Shown here piece after piece: positions 1 to 9,214 of a stretch of 64,000 nucleotides of DNA. The translations under genes were made by a program, and so were the position numbers. Numbering within the stretch: position 1 is the first letter of the stretch; every line of letters begins with the position of its first letter. Where the stretch lies: the NCBI GenBank assembly GCA_902768105.1, contig CACXJZ010000002.1:17651-81650 (forward strand), in the 5' to 3' direction. The notes under the pieces are model-generated. The model was given only the letters and a program-made list of their open reading frames with translations. It was not told where the DNA came from and made no database searches. Source of the DNA: an uncultured Prevotellaceae bacterium (lineage in GTDB: Bacteria; Bacteroidota; Bacteroidia; Bacteroidales; Bacteroidaceae).

Positions 1-95
1 TCGATTACCTGCTCAGCGACGAGGGCTACTGGGAGCTGGTGCGCACCATCCAGGAGGGAATATTGCTTTACGTACAACGATACATTGAAGAATAG
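1..95 (+). CDS. 3' end of an unidentified prophage protein
   Basis: The third reading frame is open from the window edge to a TAG at 93-95 and encodes 30 residues rich in charged and aromatic residues, ending in a short amphipathic helix-like stretch. The next gene starts 3 bp after the stop, which supports a real, co-transcribed gene. The visible part is too short to assign a family. Confidence 0.55.
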   Translation, partial: DYLLSDEGYWELVRTIQEGILLYVQRYIEE

Positions 96-98
96 CTT

Positions 99-686
99 AT
101 GAAGAACAAAATCATCATCTGGCTCTGCTGCATAGCGGCAGCAGCCGTCATCGCATCCCTGTGGCTGTGGAACAGCACACGCGGATACCGCGAGGAGCTG
201 CAGCGCGTCAACGAGGAACTGTCGGAATGGCGACAGTCAGGCACACAGCTCGTAATCAGATGGGACACCATCCGCGACAGCATACCCGTGGCCGACCAGG
301 CCGTCATCGAGGCGAACACGCGCGAGCTGCGCCGGCAACACCTCGTCAATGAGCAGCTCATCAAGGACCTCAGACTCGAACTGTCACGACTCGAAGCGGT
401 GCAGACCACTGCCACCGAGACGTCCGACACCGTGAAGGCCTCCGTCTCCGGGGACAGCAACGCCAGGGTTTATAGCTACTCTGACCGCTGGACCGACATC
501 CGCCTGACACTCAAGGACTCCACCTTCTACTACAACATACGCGACTCGCTGAGTGCGTACGTCTATCGCGAATACAAGCACCGCTTCCTCTGGTGGCGCT
601 GGGGCACGAAGGGCTACCGCCTGAAATTAGTAAACTACAATCCTCACTCGCGCATCAGCTACAACCAGTACATCAAAGTGGAATAA
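99..686 (+). CDS. Membrane-anchored coiled-coil prophage protein (spanin-like, DUF6549-like)
   Basis: This 195-aa protein has a single N-terminal hydrophobic segment (residues about 5-24) followed by a predicted coiled coil (about 30-100, heptad-like pattern with many Glu/Arg/Gln) and a C-terminal domain rich in Tyr, Trp and Arg. That layout matches the inner-membrane spanin-like proteins (DUF6549 type) common in Bacteroidetes phages, which sit near lysis genes and are thought to bridge the envelope. The assignment rests on architecture, not on a catalytic motif. It starts 3 bp after the preceding gene and is followed by a terminator, so it ends that transcription unit. Confidence 0.5.
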   Translation: MKNKIIIWLCCIAAAAVIASLWLWNSTRGYREELQRVNEELSEWRQSGTQLVIRWDTIRDSIPVADQAVIEANTRELRRQHLVNEQLIKDLRLELSRLEAVQTTATETSDTVKASVSGDSNARVYSYSDRWTDIRLTLKDSTFYYNIRDSLSAYVYREYKHRFLWWRWGTKGYRLKLVNYNPHSRISYNQYIKVE

Positions 687-772
687 TCCTCCTAATTTTA
701 TAATAATACTTTTGTTCATACTCAATAGTTAGTAAACAGTTTGGTTTTTAGTTGAGTTGATTAAATTAGATT

Positions 773-804
773 GCCGCTGCCCGTGAGGGTGGCGGTTTTC
801 TTTT
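773..804 (+). terminator. Intrinsic terminator after the spanin-like gene
   Basis: A 9-bp stem (two G-U wobbles) with a GTGA loop ends in TTTTCTTTT. It separates the upstream prophage operon from the leader transcript that begins near 879. Confidence 0.75.
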
Positions 805-840
805 GAATACAGCACTTTTTTGAAAAAATCTTCGGAAATA

Positions 841-872
841 TTTGGAAATTACGGGAAAAGTACGTATCTTTG
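841..872 (+). promoter_or_regulatory. Bacteroidetes promoter driving the prophage leader RNA and downstream gene
   Basis: TTTG at 841-844 and TATCTTTG at 865-872 are 20 bp apart, the expected spacing for -33 and -7 elements. Transcription should start near 878. Confidence 0.75.
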
Positions 873-878
873 CAACGT

Positions 879-1062
879 TCAAACTATAAGAGGGCGTAAG
901 ATGTCGCCCTGTCAGGCGGCTATTTTTATGCCTCCAACTTTAGAGTAATAGCAGCTATTGCAGCACCGCGTCGGGTCACTGGACAACACCCCGAAGGCTT
1001 CCCTCTTATAGGCCTGAACAGCGCGTAGTGCTGCATATTTTAATGTTTAAACTATAAGAGAT
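879..1062 (+). ncRNA. Structured leader RNA with alternative long-range helices
   Basis: About 185 nt lie between the predicted start site and the ATG at 1063 with no credible ORF. CTATAAGAGGG (884-894) is perfectly complementary to CCCTCTTATAG (1001-1011), and a second copy of the 5' arm, CTATAAGAG, lies at 1052-1060, 2 nt before the start codon, so it competes for the same 3' arm. Further helices: AGGGCG/CGCCCT (891-896/905-910), TCGGG/CCCGA (971-975/990-994) and GCAGCAC/GTGCTGC (960-966/1028-1034). The layout suggests a cis-acting switch over the start of the next gene, or a stable phage ncRNA. I do not recognise it as a known RNA family. Confidence 0.6.
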
Positions 1063-1431
1063 ATGGAAACAAGGAATTATCATTTCCGTGAGAACGACAC
1101 GCAGCGCGCATACTTCTGCCGCCTGCAGGTAAGCAACAAGTTCCGCAACAGCATGAACGCATGGGAGGCGGAGCTCGTGGAGTGGATCAGCGCCAAAATC
1201 GCACACCACACGGCACTCACCATCGGCGAACAGCAGAAGGTGGTGGACGCCATCGAGCAGCGCATCCACCAGCTGAACGACGAGCATCAGGAGGAGGGGC
1301 CGTGGCTGCTCATGAGCTACGCACCGCTCAGGAAGACCGACAACGGCTTTATCCGCATCGAGCGCACCAGCGGACGCCATCAGAGCCTCCTGCTGCCCAT
1401 CATCGACTACCAGGGAGAAGTTAATATTTAG
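1063..1431 (+). CDS. Unidentified prophage protein, 122 aa
   Basis: A soluble, charged protein with no signal peptide or membrane segment. Residues 28-75 look mainly helical with many Glu and Gln. I do not recognise the family. Its position before the tape measure gene is where tail assembly chaperones often lie, but no frameshift site is visible and that role is only a guess. Its start codon lies 2 nt after the second copy of the leader repeat, so its translation may depend on how the leader folds. Confidence 0.6.
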   Translation: METRNYHFRENDTQRAYFCRLQVSNKFRNSMNAWEAELVEWISAKIAHHTALTIGEQQKVVDAIEQRIHQLNDEHQEEGPWLLMSYAPLRKTDNGFIRIERTSGRHQSLLLPIIDYQGEVNI

Positions 1432-1463
1432 TAACGGGCGATACAACCTACGGGTTTATTTCG

Positions 1464-1471
1464 TACCTTTG
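1464..1471 (+). promoter_or_regulatory. Probable promoter of the 141-aa prophage gene
   Basis: TACCTTTG is a perfect Bacteroidetes -7 box placed 22 bp before the ATG at 1493. No clear -33 element is visible. Confidence 0.55.
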
Positions 1472-1492
1472 CAGAAAAGAAAGGAAGAAGCT

Positions 1493-1918
1493 ATGATTGA
1501 GATTTTCTGTTTCCTCTGCATGCTGGCCGTCATCGGCTACTTTATAGTCGCTGCCGGCAGGAGCGCAGGCGGGAAAGTTTCCGCCCTGACGGCTCCGCAT
1601 AGCGGGTGCAGCGTCACGCTGTCTGCAGACGCGCACTTCTACGAGCTGTGGTACATGGGACCAGGCAACCGCATCGAGTCCGCATGGGTGCCCCGCTGCA
1701 ACGTGAGGAACACGGTGGAGTCGCTGACCTACGAGCACGGGGTGTTCGAGGTACAACTAATCTGCTGCAGCCGCAGAGACGGCCATGTGCGCCGCCAGGA
1801 GAAGGTGCGTGCCGCCACGCTCAAACAGCTGGAGACAGTCATCGTCAGTCGCCTGAAGGAATGGGATGCCGAAGACGGTCTGCTCTTCCTCTGGAATGAC
1901 TTCTACGCGGACTTGTAG
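1493..1918 (+). CDS. Small membrane-anchored prophage protein, 141 aa
   Basis: The N-terminus (residues 2-21) is one hydrophobic helix with Phe, Cys and Leu, followed by a globular domain of about 115 residues. No family is recognised. An in-frame TTG lies 24 bp upstream at 1469, but it falls inside the -7 box, so the ATG at 1493, preceded by the purine-rich AAAGGAAGAAG, is chosen. The gene sits between two promoter-like elements directly before the tape measure gene, so it may act in tail assembly or as an exclusion protein; neither is shown. Confidence 0.55.
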   Translation: MIEIFCFLCMLAVIGYFIVAAGRSAGGKVSALTAPHSGCSVTLSADAHFYELWYMGPGNRIESAWVPRCNVRNTVESLTYEHGVFEVQLICCSRRDGHVRRQEKVRAATLKQLETVIVSRLKEWDAEDGLLFLWNDFYADL

Positions 1919-1942
1919 TATTTTTATGATAGAAGCTTTCAG

Positions 1943-1982
1943 GCTACCTTTGCGTCATAACTAACGTAAAGGTAGCTTTTTT
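1943..1982 (+). terminator. Hairpin plus U6 directly before the tape measure start codon
   Basis: A 13-bp stem (1943-1955 with 1964-1976, one G-U pair) and an 8-nt loop are followed by six T, and the next three bases are the ATG of the tape measure gene. The AAAGG that could serve as ribosome binding site is in the 3' arm, so the hairpin would both terminate read-through and hide the site. The 5' arm also contains TACCTTTG (1945-1952), a -7 box; transcription from it would start in the loop and destroy the hairpin. Confidence 0.65.
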
Positions 1983-4900
1983 ATGGGAAATACGCAGACT
2001 TACGAAACCGTCATCCGGCTCAACTCCGAGCAGGCCAAGAAGGAGATAGCCGTCCTCCAGCAGAAGACCGACGAGCTGAGAAGGAAACAGTCAGGCCTTG
2101 CCCCTGACTCCAAGGAGTGGCAGAAGCTGGAGAAGCAGATCCAGAAGACCGAGGGCAAGATGCATCTGATGGAGAACAGGACGAATGCCGTCAAGAAGGC
2201 GCTCAACAGCCTGTCGTCCGCCAAGCCGCAGCAGATTCGTGACGTCATCAAGGATATCAACCGCCTGCTCAACAGCGGCAGCATCGAGCGCGGCAGCAAG
2301 GAGTGGAGGCAGCTGACGTCCGCCCTCAAGGAGGCGAAGACGGAGCTGAGGAAGATTGGCGACGAGACGAAGGCCTCACAGTCTGGCCTGAGCCGCTTCA
2401 TGAAGTTCCTGAACGACTCATGGGGCGGTCTGACGCTCATGCTGGGCTCCATCACCGGCGTTTCCATGACCATCCGTAAAGTCGTATCTGACTACGCGGA
2501 GATGGAGGAGGAGATGGCCAACGTGCGTAAATACACGGGACTGGCAGACTCGGCCGTCCGTGAGCTGAACGACGACCTGAAGAAGATGGACACGCGCACC
2601 AGCCGTGAGCAGCTAAACCAGCTGGCTGGCAGTGCCGGACGTCTGGGCCTGCAGGGAAAGAGGGATATCCTGGACTTCGTCGAGGCAGGCGACATGATAC
2701 AGGTGGCACTCGGCGACGACCTCGGCGAGGGGGCCATCGACCAGATAGGCAAGCTCACCATGGCCTTCGGCGAGGACAAGACGAAGGGACTGCGTGGCGC
2801 CATGCTCGCCACGGGCTCGGCAGTCAACGAGCTGGCTCAGAACTCGACAGCCAAGGCCGGATACCTGGTTGACTTCACCGCACGCGTGGGAGCCTTCGGA
2901 CGACAGATAGGTCTGACGCAGGCGCAGCTCATGGGCTTCGCTGCCGTCATGGACGAGGGTATGCTGCGCGACGAGATGGCTGCGACGGCCTTCGGTAACA
3001 TGCTGACGAAGATGCGCAGCGAGACGGATAAGTTCGCACGCATCGCCGGCATGGACGTTAAGGAGTTCACGCGCCTGCTCGACGAGGATGCCAACGGTGC
3101 CATCCTACGCCTGGCCGACAACATGAAACGACAGGATCCTACCACCTTCATGAAGATGCTCGACGACATGGGACTCGACGGCTCGCGTGCCGTGACGGTC
3201 ATCTCCACGCTGGCCGACAAGATAGACGACGTGCGCCGCCATCAGGAGCGTGCCACCAAGGCATACAACGAGGGTACGTCGGTCGTCAATGAGTACAACG
3301 TCATGAACCATACGGCACAGGCCGAACTCGACAAGGCGAAGAAGGCCTTCCACGAGATTACCGTCGAGCTGGGCGAGAAGCTGAAGCCCGTGGTCACCTG
3401 GACCATCAGCGCCGGAGGAGCGACGACAAAGATAGTGGGCACGCTGACCGACTTCCTGCTGCGTAACGGAAAGACCATTATCTGGCTGACAACAGTCATC
3501 GGCACCTACATTGCCACGCAGAAGATACGTGCCCTGTGGGAAGAGCGTATCACGCTGCTCACAAAGGCACAGACGGCAGCAGACACTGTGGCCAACGGAC
3601 TGGCGAAGGTGCGTATTGGACTGCTTGGTGCCCTGAAAGTGGCTCAGCTGGCCTACTCGCAGGTGCTGGCAGAGACAGAGGGAAACATGAAGCGTGCAGC
3701 TGCCGCAAACCGTGCCCTGAGTGCAGCCATGGCTTCCACACCGTGGGGCGCCGTGCTGACAGCCGTCGTCGCCTTTGCCGGCGGCATCGTGCTGGTCATC
3801 GACAAGGTGACGGAGCTCATGGACACGGAGAAGCGCCTGAGAGAGGTGGAGAAAGAGGTGTCGGACGGCATCAATGAGGAGATGACCAGGCTCGAGACGC
3901 TGACGGGCATCATCAAGTCGAACGCTTCCACCGAGGATGAGCGCAAGCGTGCACTTGAAGAGCTGAACGGCAAGCTCATGGAGAAGCATCTGGGCAACCT
4001 GACGGAGGAAGCCGTGCGCACCGGACAGGCCACGACGGCCCTTGAGCGCTATCTGGAGCTGAAGGGACGCGAGCTGAAGATGAAGGCCCTCGAACAGGAG
4101 ATCATCGAGAGCCAGAAGACACTCGACGAGGTGAACCGCGATCTGGAGTCGTTCGCATCGTTCAACCTCGCGGGAATGTGGAAGGCATTTAAGATGGAGG
4201 ATTTCCTGTACGGAGGCTTGGGAATTGGTACCATGGCTAGACTTGAGCTTACAAAGAGCGTCGAGGAGGCAAGCATCAAGCGGCTTCGCGAGGAGATGCA
4301 GGCCATGCTGACCGTCACTCCTGGAACGGGAGGACATACCATCACGCGACAGCCGACCGACGATGAGAAGAAACCAACCTTCACCCCCTATGTCTCGTCC
4401 GAAGAGGAGAAGAAACGGGCTGCAGAGCGTAAGAAGCAGGAGGAGGAAGAGCGTAAGCGGCAGGCGGAGGAACGGGCACGCCTGCGCCAGCGTAACGACG
4501 AGGTGAAGGCGGCCAACGACGAGCTGCTGGCCATGAACCTCGCCTCGTATGCAGCAGGCGAGATAGACTACCGTACCTTCGTCCGGAAACAGAACGAGAT
4601 CAGGCTCGTTGGCATAGAGAAACGCATGGAGATCTACGACCAGGAGTCTGACGAATACAAGAAGCTCCAGCTGAAGCGCCAGCAGCTGCTGCTCCAAGGT
4701 GACGAGGGCCTGCAGGCCATGCGCCTGGAGGACATCGACCGCGAACACCGCGCCGTGGTGCAGAAGATAGAGGCGGGCTTCTACGACGAGAGGAGCATCT
4801 ACTACATGAACGAGCGGGAACGCGACGAGGCGCTGCACCGGGCAGAGGTTATCCGTCTGCAGGACCGCATCGCACTGCTACGGAAGGGCAGCCGTGAGTG

Positions 4901-6170
4901 GCTGCTGGCAAAGGACGAGCTCGACCAGATAGAGTACGAGCACCAGCTGAAGAACCAGCAGTACTATCAGGAGGCACTGGAGAGCCTGCGCGAGAACTAC
5001 TTCGGGCAGACCAGTCAGAAGCGGATGACGCTGGAGCTGAACGCGCTCGAAGACCTGTATCAGAATAAGCTGATCAAAGAAGAGGAGTATCAGGAGGCGA
5101 AGCTGCAGATACAGGCTCGCTATGCCACCGACCCCTCTGCCCAGACCATCGACGCCGCCAACGCCAAGGCCTCTGGAGCCTTTGCCGTGGCCCGTCAGCA
5201 GGCCGGCGACGCCAACACCTCGAACGCATGGACAGGCGACGTGGCCAACCTCATGGCTCAGATGAAGGTGCTGAAGCAGATGCGTGAGCAGGATAAGCTC
5301 GACCATGCCGAATACCTGGCGGCAAAGGCAATGGCTGTCGAGGACTTCCTGCAGAAGACGCAGGCGAAGTACGGTGCCCTGTTCGAGCAGCTGGGCAGCT
5401 TGTACGACGGCGCATCGGCATACGCGAAGGCATGCAGCGACTACGAGACGGCCGTCGTCACCAGCAACTACGACCGGCAGATTGCCGCTGCCGGCAACAA
5501 CACGAAGAAACGCGAGAAGCTGGAGAAGAAGAAGCAGGAGGAAATCAACAGGATCAAAACAAAGGCCAACGACCGCGCCATGAAGATGGAGATGGCACAG
5601 GCGATGGCCAGCATGGCCATGGGTGCCATAAACGCCTACGCATCGGCAGCAAAGGTGCCTCTGATAGGCTATATCCTCGCGCCTGCGGCAGCAGCTGCAG
5701 CCATCGCTGCCGGCATGCTGCAGGTGGCCGCCATCAAGAAGCAGCACCAGGCAGAGGCCGCCGGATACTACGAGGGCGGCTTCACCGGCGGCAGAAACTA
5801 TCGCAAGGAGGCTGGCGTGGTGCATGAAGGGGAGTTCGTGGCCAACCACAACGCCGTGCAGAACCCGGCCATCCTGCCGTTCCTGAACTTCCTCGACCAG
5901 GCACAGCGTAACAACACCGTCGGCACGCTGACGGCCGAGGACGTGTCACGCTCCATGGGCGCCGGTGGCAGCAGTCAGATAGTCGCGCCCATCGTCAACG
6001 TGCAGACCGACAACGAGGATATGCGCGAGGCACTGTACGCCCACCGCGAGGCCACATACATGCTGCTGGCACGCCTGCAGCATCCCATCGACGCTAAGGT
6101 GGTGCTGACGGGGCCTGACGGTCTGAACGAGAAACAGAAGGAACTTGAGAGAATGCTTAAAAACAAATAG
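1983..6170 (+). CDS. Phage tail tape measure protein
   Basis: At 1395 aa this is the longest prophage gene. The N-terminal 135 residues are helical and coiled-coil-like. Residues about 145-430 match the TP901-type tape measure core, with the membrane-like stretch near 150-168 and the region around MEEEMANVRKYTG typical of the family. Hydrophobic segments follow near 490-515 and 590-610. A strongly charged Glu/Lys/Arg coiled coil lies near 805-845, and an Ala-rich hydrophobic stretch near 1215-1250 precedes a Gly-rich C-terminus. The protein sets tail length and lines the tail tube, which implies a long-tailed phage. The tail gene begins 2 bp after its stop. Confidence 0.93.
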   Translation: MGNTQTYETVIRLNSEQAKKEIAVLQQKTDELRRKQSGLAPDSKEWQKLEKQIQKTEGKMHLMENRTNAVKKALNSLSSAKPQQIRDVIKDINRLLNSGSIERGSKEWRQLTSALKEAKTELRKIGDETKASQSGLSRFMKFLNDSWGGLTLMLGSITGVSMTIRKVVSDYAEMEEEMANVRKYTGLADSAVRELNDDLKKMDTRTSREQLNQLAGSAGRLGLQGKRDILDFVEAGDMIQVALGDDLGEGAIDQIGKLTMAFGEDKTKGLRGAMLATGSAVNELAQNSTAKAGYLVDFTARVGAFGRQIGLTQAQLMGFAAVMDEGMLRDEMAATAFGNMLTKMRSETDKFARIAGMDVKEFTRLLDEDANGAILRLADNMKRQDPTTFMKMLDDMGLDGSRAVTVISTLADKIDDVRRHQERATKAYNEGTSVVNEYNVMNHTAQAELDKAKKAFHEITVELGEKLKPVVTWTISAGGATTKIVGTLTDFLLRNGKTIIWLTTVIGTYIATQKIRALWEERITLLTKAQTAADTVANGLAKVRIGLLGALKVAQLAYSQVLAETEGNMKRAAAANRALSAAMASTPWGAVLTAVVAFAGGIVLVIDKVTELMDTEKRLREVEKEVSDGINEEMTRLETLTGIIKSNASTEDERKRALEELNGKLMEKHLGNLTEEAVRTGQATTALERYLELKGRELKMKALEQEIIESQKTLDEVNRDLESFASFNLAGMWKAFKMEDFLYGGLGIGTMARLELTKSVEEASIKRLREEMQAMLTVTPGTGGHTITRQPTDDEKKPTFTPYVSSEEEKKRAAERKKQEEEERKRQAEERARLRQRNDEVKAANDELLAMNLASYAAGEIDYRTFVRKQNEIRLVGIEKRMEIYDQESDEYKKLQLKRQQLLLQGDEGLQAMRLEDIDREHRAVVQKIEAGFYDERSIYYMNERERDEALHRAEVIRLQDRIALLRKGSREWLLAKDELDQIEYEHQLKNQQYYQEALESLRENYFGQTSQKRMTLELNALEDLYQNKLIKEEEYQEAKLQIQARYATDPSAQTIDAANAKASGAFAVARQQAGDANTSNAWTGDVANLMAQMKVLKQMREQDKLDHAEYLAAKAMAVEDFLQKTQAKYGALFEQLGSLYDGASAYAKACSDYETAVVTSNYDRQIAAAGNNTKKREKLEKKKQEEINRIKTKANDRAMKMEMAQAMASMAMGAINAYASAAKVPLIGYILAPAAAAAAIAAGMLQVAAIKKQHQAEAAGYYEGGFTGGRNYRKEAGVVHEGEFVANHNAVQNPAILPFLNFLDQAQRNNTVGTLTAEDVSRSMGAGGSSQIVAPIVNVQTDNEDMREALYAHREATYMLLARLQHPIDAKVVLTGPDGLNEKQKELERMLKNK

Positions 6171-6172
6171 AC

Positions 6173-7945
6173 ATGGCAGTCAGACTATTACTGGACAATC
6201 ACGAGGTTATCACTGACAGTTCGCAGGAAATCAGGATAACGAAGGAAAACCCGTACTTCACACTGTCGGACTCCTACACGCTGGAGGTGTCCGTGCCGCT
6301 GTACATCCTCCAGAACAGGAGGTTCTTCGGCAACATCCACCGTCGCGACAGGAGAAAGGAATACAGGGAGTATGCATGCAGGCTGTACTGCTCGAACAAG
6401 CTGCTGCTCGAAGGCACCGCACATATCCTGCAGTCGTCTGAGTCAGTCGTGAAGCTGCAGCTGGCCACCGGCATCTCGGCACTGAAGATGTCCAGCGAAC
6501 AGGAAGGGACATACATCGATGCGATGATCACGGAGATTGAAGGTGCCAACTACTACCTGTTCTCCTCTGACCTCGACGACGGCTACAGGGTAGGGCCGAA
6601 CCATTCCGGATACGGAATACCGCTCTATGACAGCTCGAACGACAAGGTCGTGAACATCAGGGAGGAACGTTCAACAGTGGGCAGGGTGTCACGCTATGCC
6701 AGCGAGTGCCCGAAGCTGCTGGACGTGGCCCGCCTGGTGGCCGCCAAGATGGGCTATACCCTCAATACGTCCGTACTCCCCATTGCCTGCGAGAGCATAT
6801 ACATCGTTTCAGCCACGCACGGCCATCTGGGGAAGAAGCTGCCACACTGGACGGTCAAGGAGTTCTTCACGCAGCTGCAGAACTTCTTCGGGTGCACGCT
6901 GGTCAGGGACGGCAGCAAGGCATTGCGCATGGTGTCTGTCAACAGCTTCGCCAGCAACAGAATCACCGCCATCAGACCGCTGGACGAATACCAGGCGGAA
7001 TACTCTGAGGACGATGAAGCGGACGGCATCATGAACAAGAACGTGGAGTTTGACATGGATGAGTCCGGACTGGAGACTGTTGACGAGGAGATCCTGGCAC
7101 AGGCGGAATATACCGCCTCGTACGACAGCGCAGGGGCCATGCAGAACGCCTTCCGGAATGACGGCGAGTACGTCAAGATGCACAAAATATACAGGCTCAA
7201 CGGAGAGAAATACGTCGGATGGAAAACGGAGGAGGGACAGTACGACCTGAAACGCATCGCGCCGTTCAACCCCCTGAAGAGGTTTGACGGTGCAGGCTTC
7301 GAGCAGCTGAAGATCGTGCCTGCACACATGGAGGAGGATGTGGACTGCCAGTTGAACGCGGAAATCCACGTTTTTATAAATCCGTCTTACAATCACTTCA
7401 AGCTGCACCTGCCGACGGTGACGAATGCCTACGAGCAGACGATAACCACCGACTTCGACAGCGAGGGCGACACACAGAAGCCGACGCTGCAGAGCCTGGT
7501 GGAGGGTACGGAGTCGGTGGATAAGGACGAGGAGAAAGCGGATATCATGTGCGTGGTGTTCTTCGATAACCGCAGTGAGACGCTCACGGTTCAGGATGAA
7601 TTCTTCCCAGACCTTTCATATAACTATATCATCCACCTCGGTTTTACGGACTACAACTTCCAGCGCCAGCTGTCGAACAACAGGAGCCGCTGGAGCTTCA
7701 GCCTGAACGAGCTGGCCGGCTACGACTTCTACCTCGGCCAGCTGCACCAGCTCAGCTTCAGCTGCTCACACAAGGTGAAGCACTTGTTCAAGTTCTTGTC
7801 GGACACCATACCGAATCCGGAGGATATCTTCGTCATCGACGGGAAGAAATATGTCTGCGAGAAGATCGAGGCAACTGTCAGGGACGGCGAGCTCGACAAG
7901 CTGATGACCGGCTACTTCCACGAGATGTTCACAGGGAACCACTGA
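6173..7945 (+). CDS. Phage tail protein downstream of the tape measure (distal tail or baseplate type)
   Basis: A 590-aa protein encoded 2 bp after the tape measure gene, hence co-translated. The sequence is beta-rich with regular hydrophobic alternation and no signal peptide, as in distal tail and tail-associated proteins found at this position. No lysozyme or peptidase motif is visible. The last 17 bp overlap the convergent integrase gene, and this is the last structural gene before the attachment end. The exact tail role is inferred from position. Confidence 0.75.
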   Translation: MAVRLLLDNHEVITDSSQEIRITKENPYFTLSDSYTLEVSVPLYILQNRRFFGNIHRRDRRKEYREYACRLYCSNKLLLEGTAHILQSSESVVKLQLATGISALKMSSEQEGTYIDAMITEIEGANYYLFSSDLDDGYRVGPNHSGYGIPLYDSSNDKVVNIREERSTVGRVSRYASECPKLLDVARLVAAKMGYTLNTSVLPIACESIYIVSATHGHLGKKLPHWTVKEFFTQLQNFFGCTLVRDGSKALRMVSVNSFASNRITAIRPLDEYQAEYSEDDEADGIMNKNVEFDMDESGLETVDEEILAQAEYTASYDSAGAMQNAFRNDGEYVKMHKIYRLNGEKYVGWKTEEGQYDLKRIAPFNPLKRFDGAGFEQLKIVPAHMEEDVDCQLNAEIHVFINPSYNHFKLHLPTVTNAYEQTITTDFDSEGDTQKPTLQSLVEGTESVDKDEEKADIMCVVFFDNRSETLTVQDEFFPDLSYNYIIHLGFTDYNFQRQLSNNRSRWSFSLNELAGYDFYLGQLHQLSFSCSHKVKHLFKFLSDTIPNPEDIFVIDGKKYVCEKIEATVRDGELDKLMTGYFHEMFTGNH

Positions 7946-9086
7946 ACTCCTTGACGCTGTCGGGGACAGCTGCGCCCTTCTTCAGGTAGCGGTTCGTCAC
8001 GGCCACGTCGGAGTGACCGGCCTGATCGCGGGCAACGACAACACCCTGCGCGTTGGCCAGATCGCGGATTCCGGAATCCTTCAGGCTGTAGAACTGGTAG
8101 CTGTCTGGCCATCGCAGGTCCTTGCGCATCTTCTCCCACTTGACCCTAAAACTGTTCAGATAGGTCATCTTCGGGCCAGGCTTCAGACCGTCACCGAAGA
8201 TGTAATAATGGGAAGGAGAGTCGAACGTGCCAAGCTCTGCCATCAGGCTCAGCACCTTCGAGCTGATACCCACCTGGCGCTCTTTATGGTTCTTCGACAC
8301 GTCTGCAGGGACTGTCACCTCCTTCCTCTCAATAGAGATATTGCCTATCTTCAGATGGCGAAGCTCGTCAGGACGTATCAGGGTGTAGTACTCCATCATG
8401 CAGGCCAGCAGGAAATGACGGTTATTCTTATTAAGGTATTCGCGCATGCGCGCGAGGGCGGCCGCCGGAAGCGCGTCACGCTTCTTCTCCTTCTCACGCA
8501 GCATGTGAATATCCTCTATTGGGTTCTTGCTGATGTACCTGCGTTCCACCAGCCACGTCCCGAGCGTGGACAGCCAGGTGCGGTAGTTATTGCGCGTGGT
8601 ACTGGAGACATCCTTGTCGAGAATAAGATAGTCCAGGAAGTCAACCGCGAAGCTGCGGTCGAACTGATAGATGAAGCGTATGGGGACATGACACTCCTCG
8701 ATGTACGTCTCAAGCGTACCCAGACGCGACAGGTAGTCATAGGCGGTCTTCTGCTTGAGCGTACCCTTGGCCTCCATCGCAGACACATAGTCACGGTACT
8801 TCCCGATGACTTCTGACAGCTCCGTCAGGTGACGCGTACTGTCATCAACGACGAACGGGTTCCAGCCATGCATCAGCCTGTGCGTGATCCTGGTGATGAG
8901 AATGGCGGCCATGGCCCTGCGGTCACCGGCCTTCTTGATGCGGTCAAGCATGTACTTCTTACGCTTCATCCTCTCTGAGATAGGATCCCAGGCGAAGAAA
9001 TCAACGTACCAGCTCTTTCCTACGTGAAGCTGAGGAAGGGTGTAACCCACGAGCTCAGCGGTGGAGAAAATTTCACTTAATGGCAT
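7929..9086 (-). CDS. Prophage tyrosine recombinase (integrase)
   Basis: 385 aa. The N-terminal part (about 90-200) is a SAM-like core-binding domain. The catalytic domain carries the first Arg in LIRPDELRHL, then SLKDSGIRDL (Lys in place of the usual first His, as in many Bacteroidetes integrases, with the second Arg), AGHSDVAVT with the conserved His, and the Tyr nucleophile in TNRYLKKG. The frame remains open upstream through the tRNA gene; the ATG at 9084-9086 is chosen because it follows an A-rich leader and begins at the family's usual N-terminus. It lies next to the tRNA 3' end, the standard site for an attachment-end integrase. Confidence 0.93.
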   Translation of the reverse strand: MPLSEIFSTAELVGYTLPQLHVGKSWYVDFFAWDPISERMKRKKYMLDRIKKAGDRRAMAAILITRITHRLMHGWNPFVVDDSTRHLTELSEVIGKYRDYVSAMEAKGTLKQKTAYDYLSRLGTLETYIEECHVPIRFIYQFDRSFAVDFLDYLILDKDVSSTTRNNYRTWLSTLGTWLVERRYISKNPIEDIHMLREKEKKRDALPAAALARMREYLNKNNRHFLLACMMEYYTLIRPDELRHLKIGNISIERKEVTVPADVSKNHKERQVGISSKVLSLMAELGTFDSPSHYYIFGDGLKPGPKMTYLNSFRVKWEKMRKDLRWPDSYQFYSLKDSGIRDLANAQGVVVARDQAGHSDVAVTNRYLKKGAAVPDSVKEFSGSL

Positions 9087-9172
9087 TTTTTTTTGTTGGG
9101 AAAAACCCGAGGGCTCCCCAACAGATTCTACATTTTTGTCCGGATTATGTCCGAGTTCCAAACCGGAGGCGA

Positions 9173-9200
9173 AGAAAAAAGCCCCATCATCAGGGGCTTT
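9173..9200 (-). terminator. Terminator of the tRNA gene
   Basis: AAAGCCCC (9178-9185) and GGGGCTTT (9193-9200) form an 8-bp stem. Read on the minus strand the stem is followed by a run of T, 15 bp after the tRNA 3' end. Confidence 0.8.
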
Positions 9201-9214
9201 CTCGTCGTTTTTAG

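Noticed and set aside
3105-4838. 577-codon open frame on the minus strand under the tape measure gene
   Set aside because: High-GC shadow frame: low-complexity Leu/His/Arg-rich product, no start signal, and the plus strand has a clear family match.
8013-8816. 267-codon plus-strand frame opposite the integrase
   Set aside because: Antisense shadow; the integrase motifs are all on the other strand.
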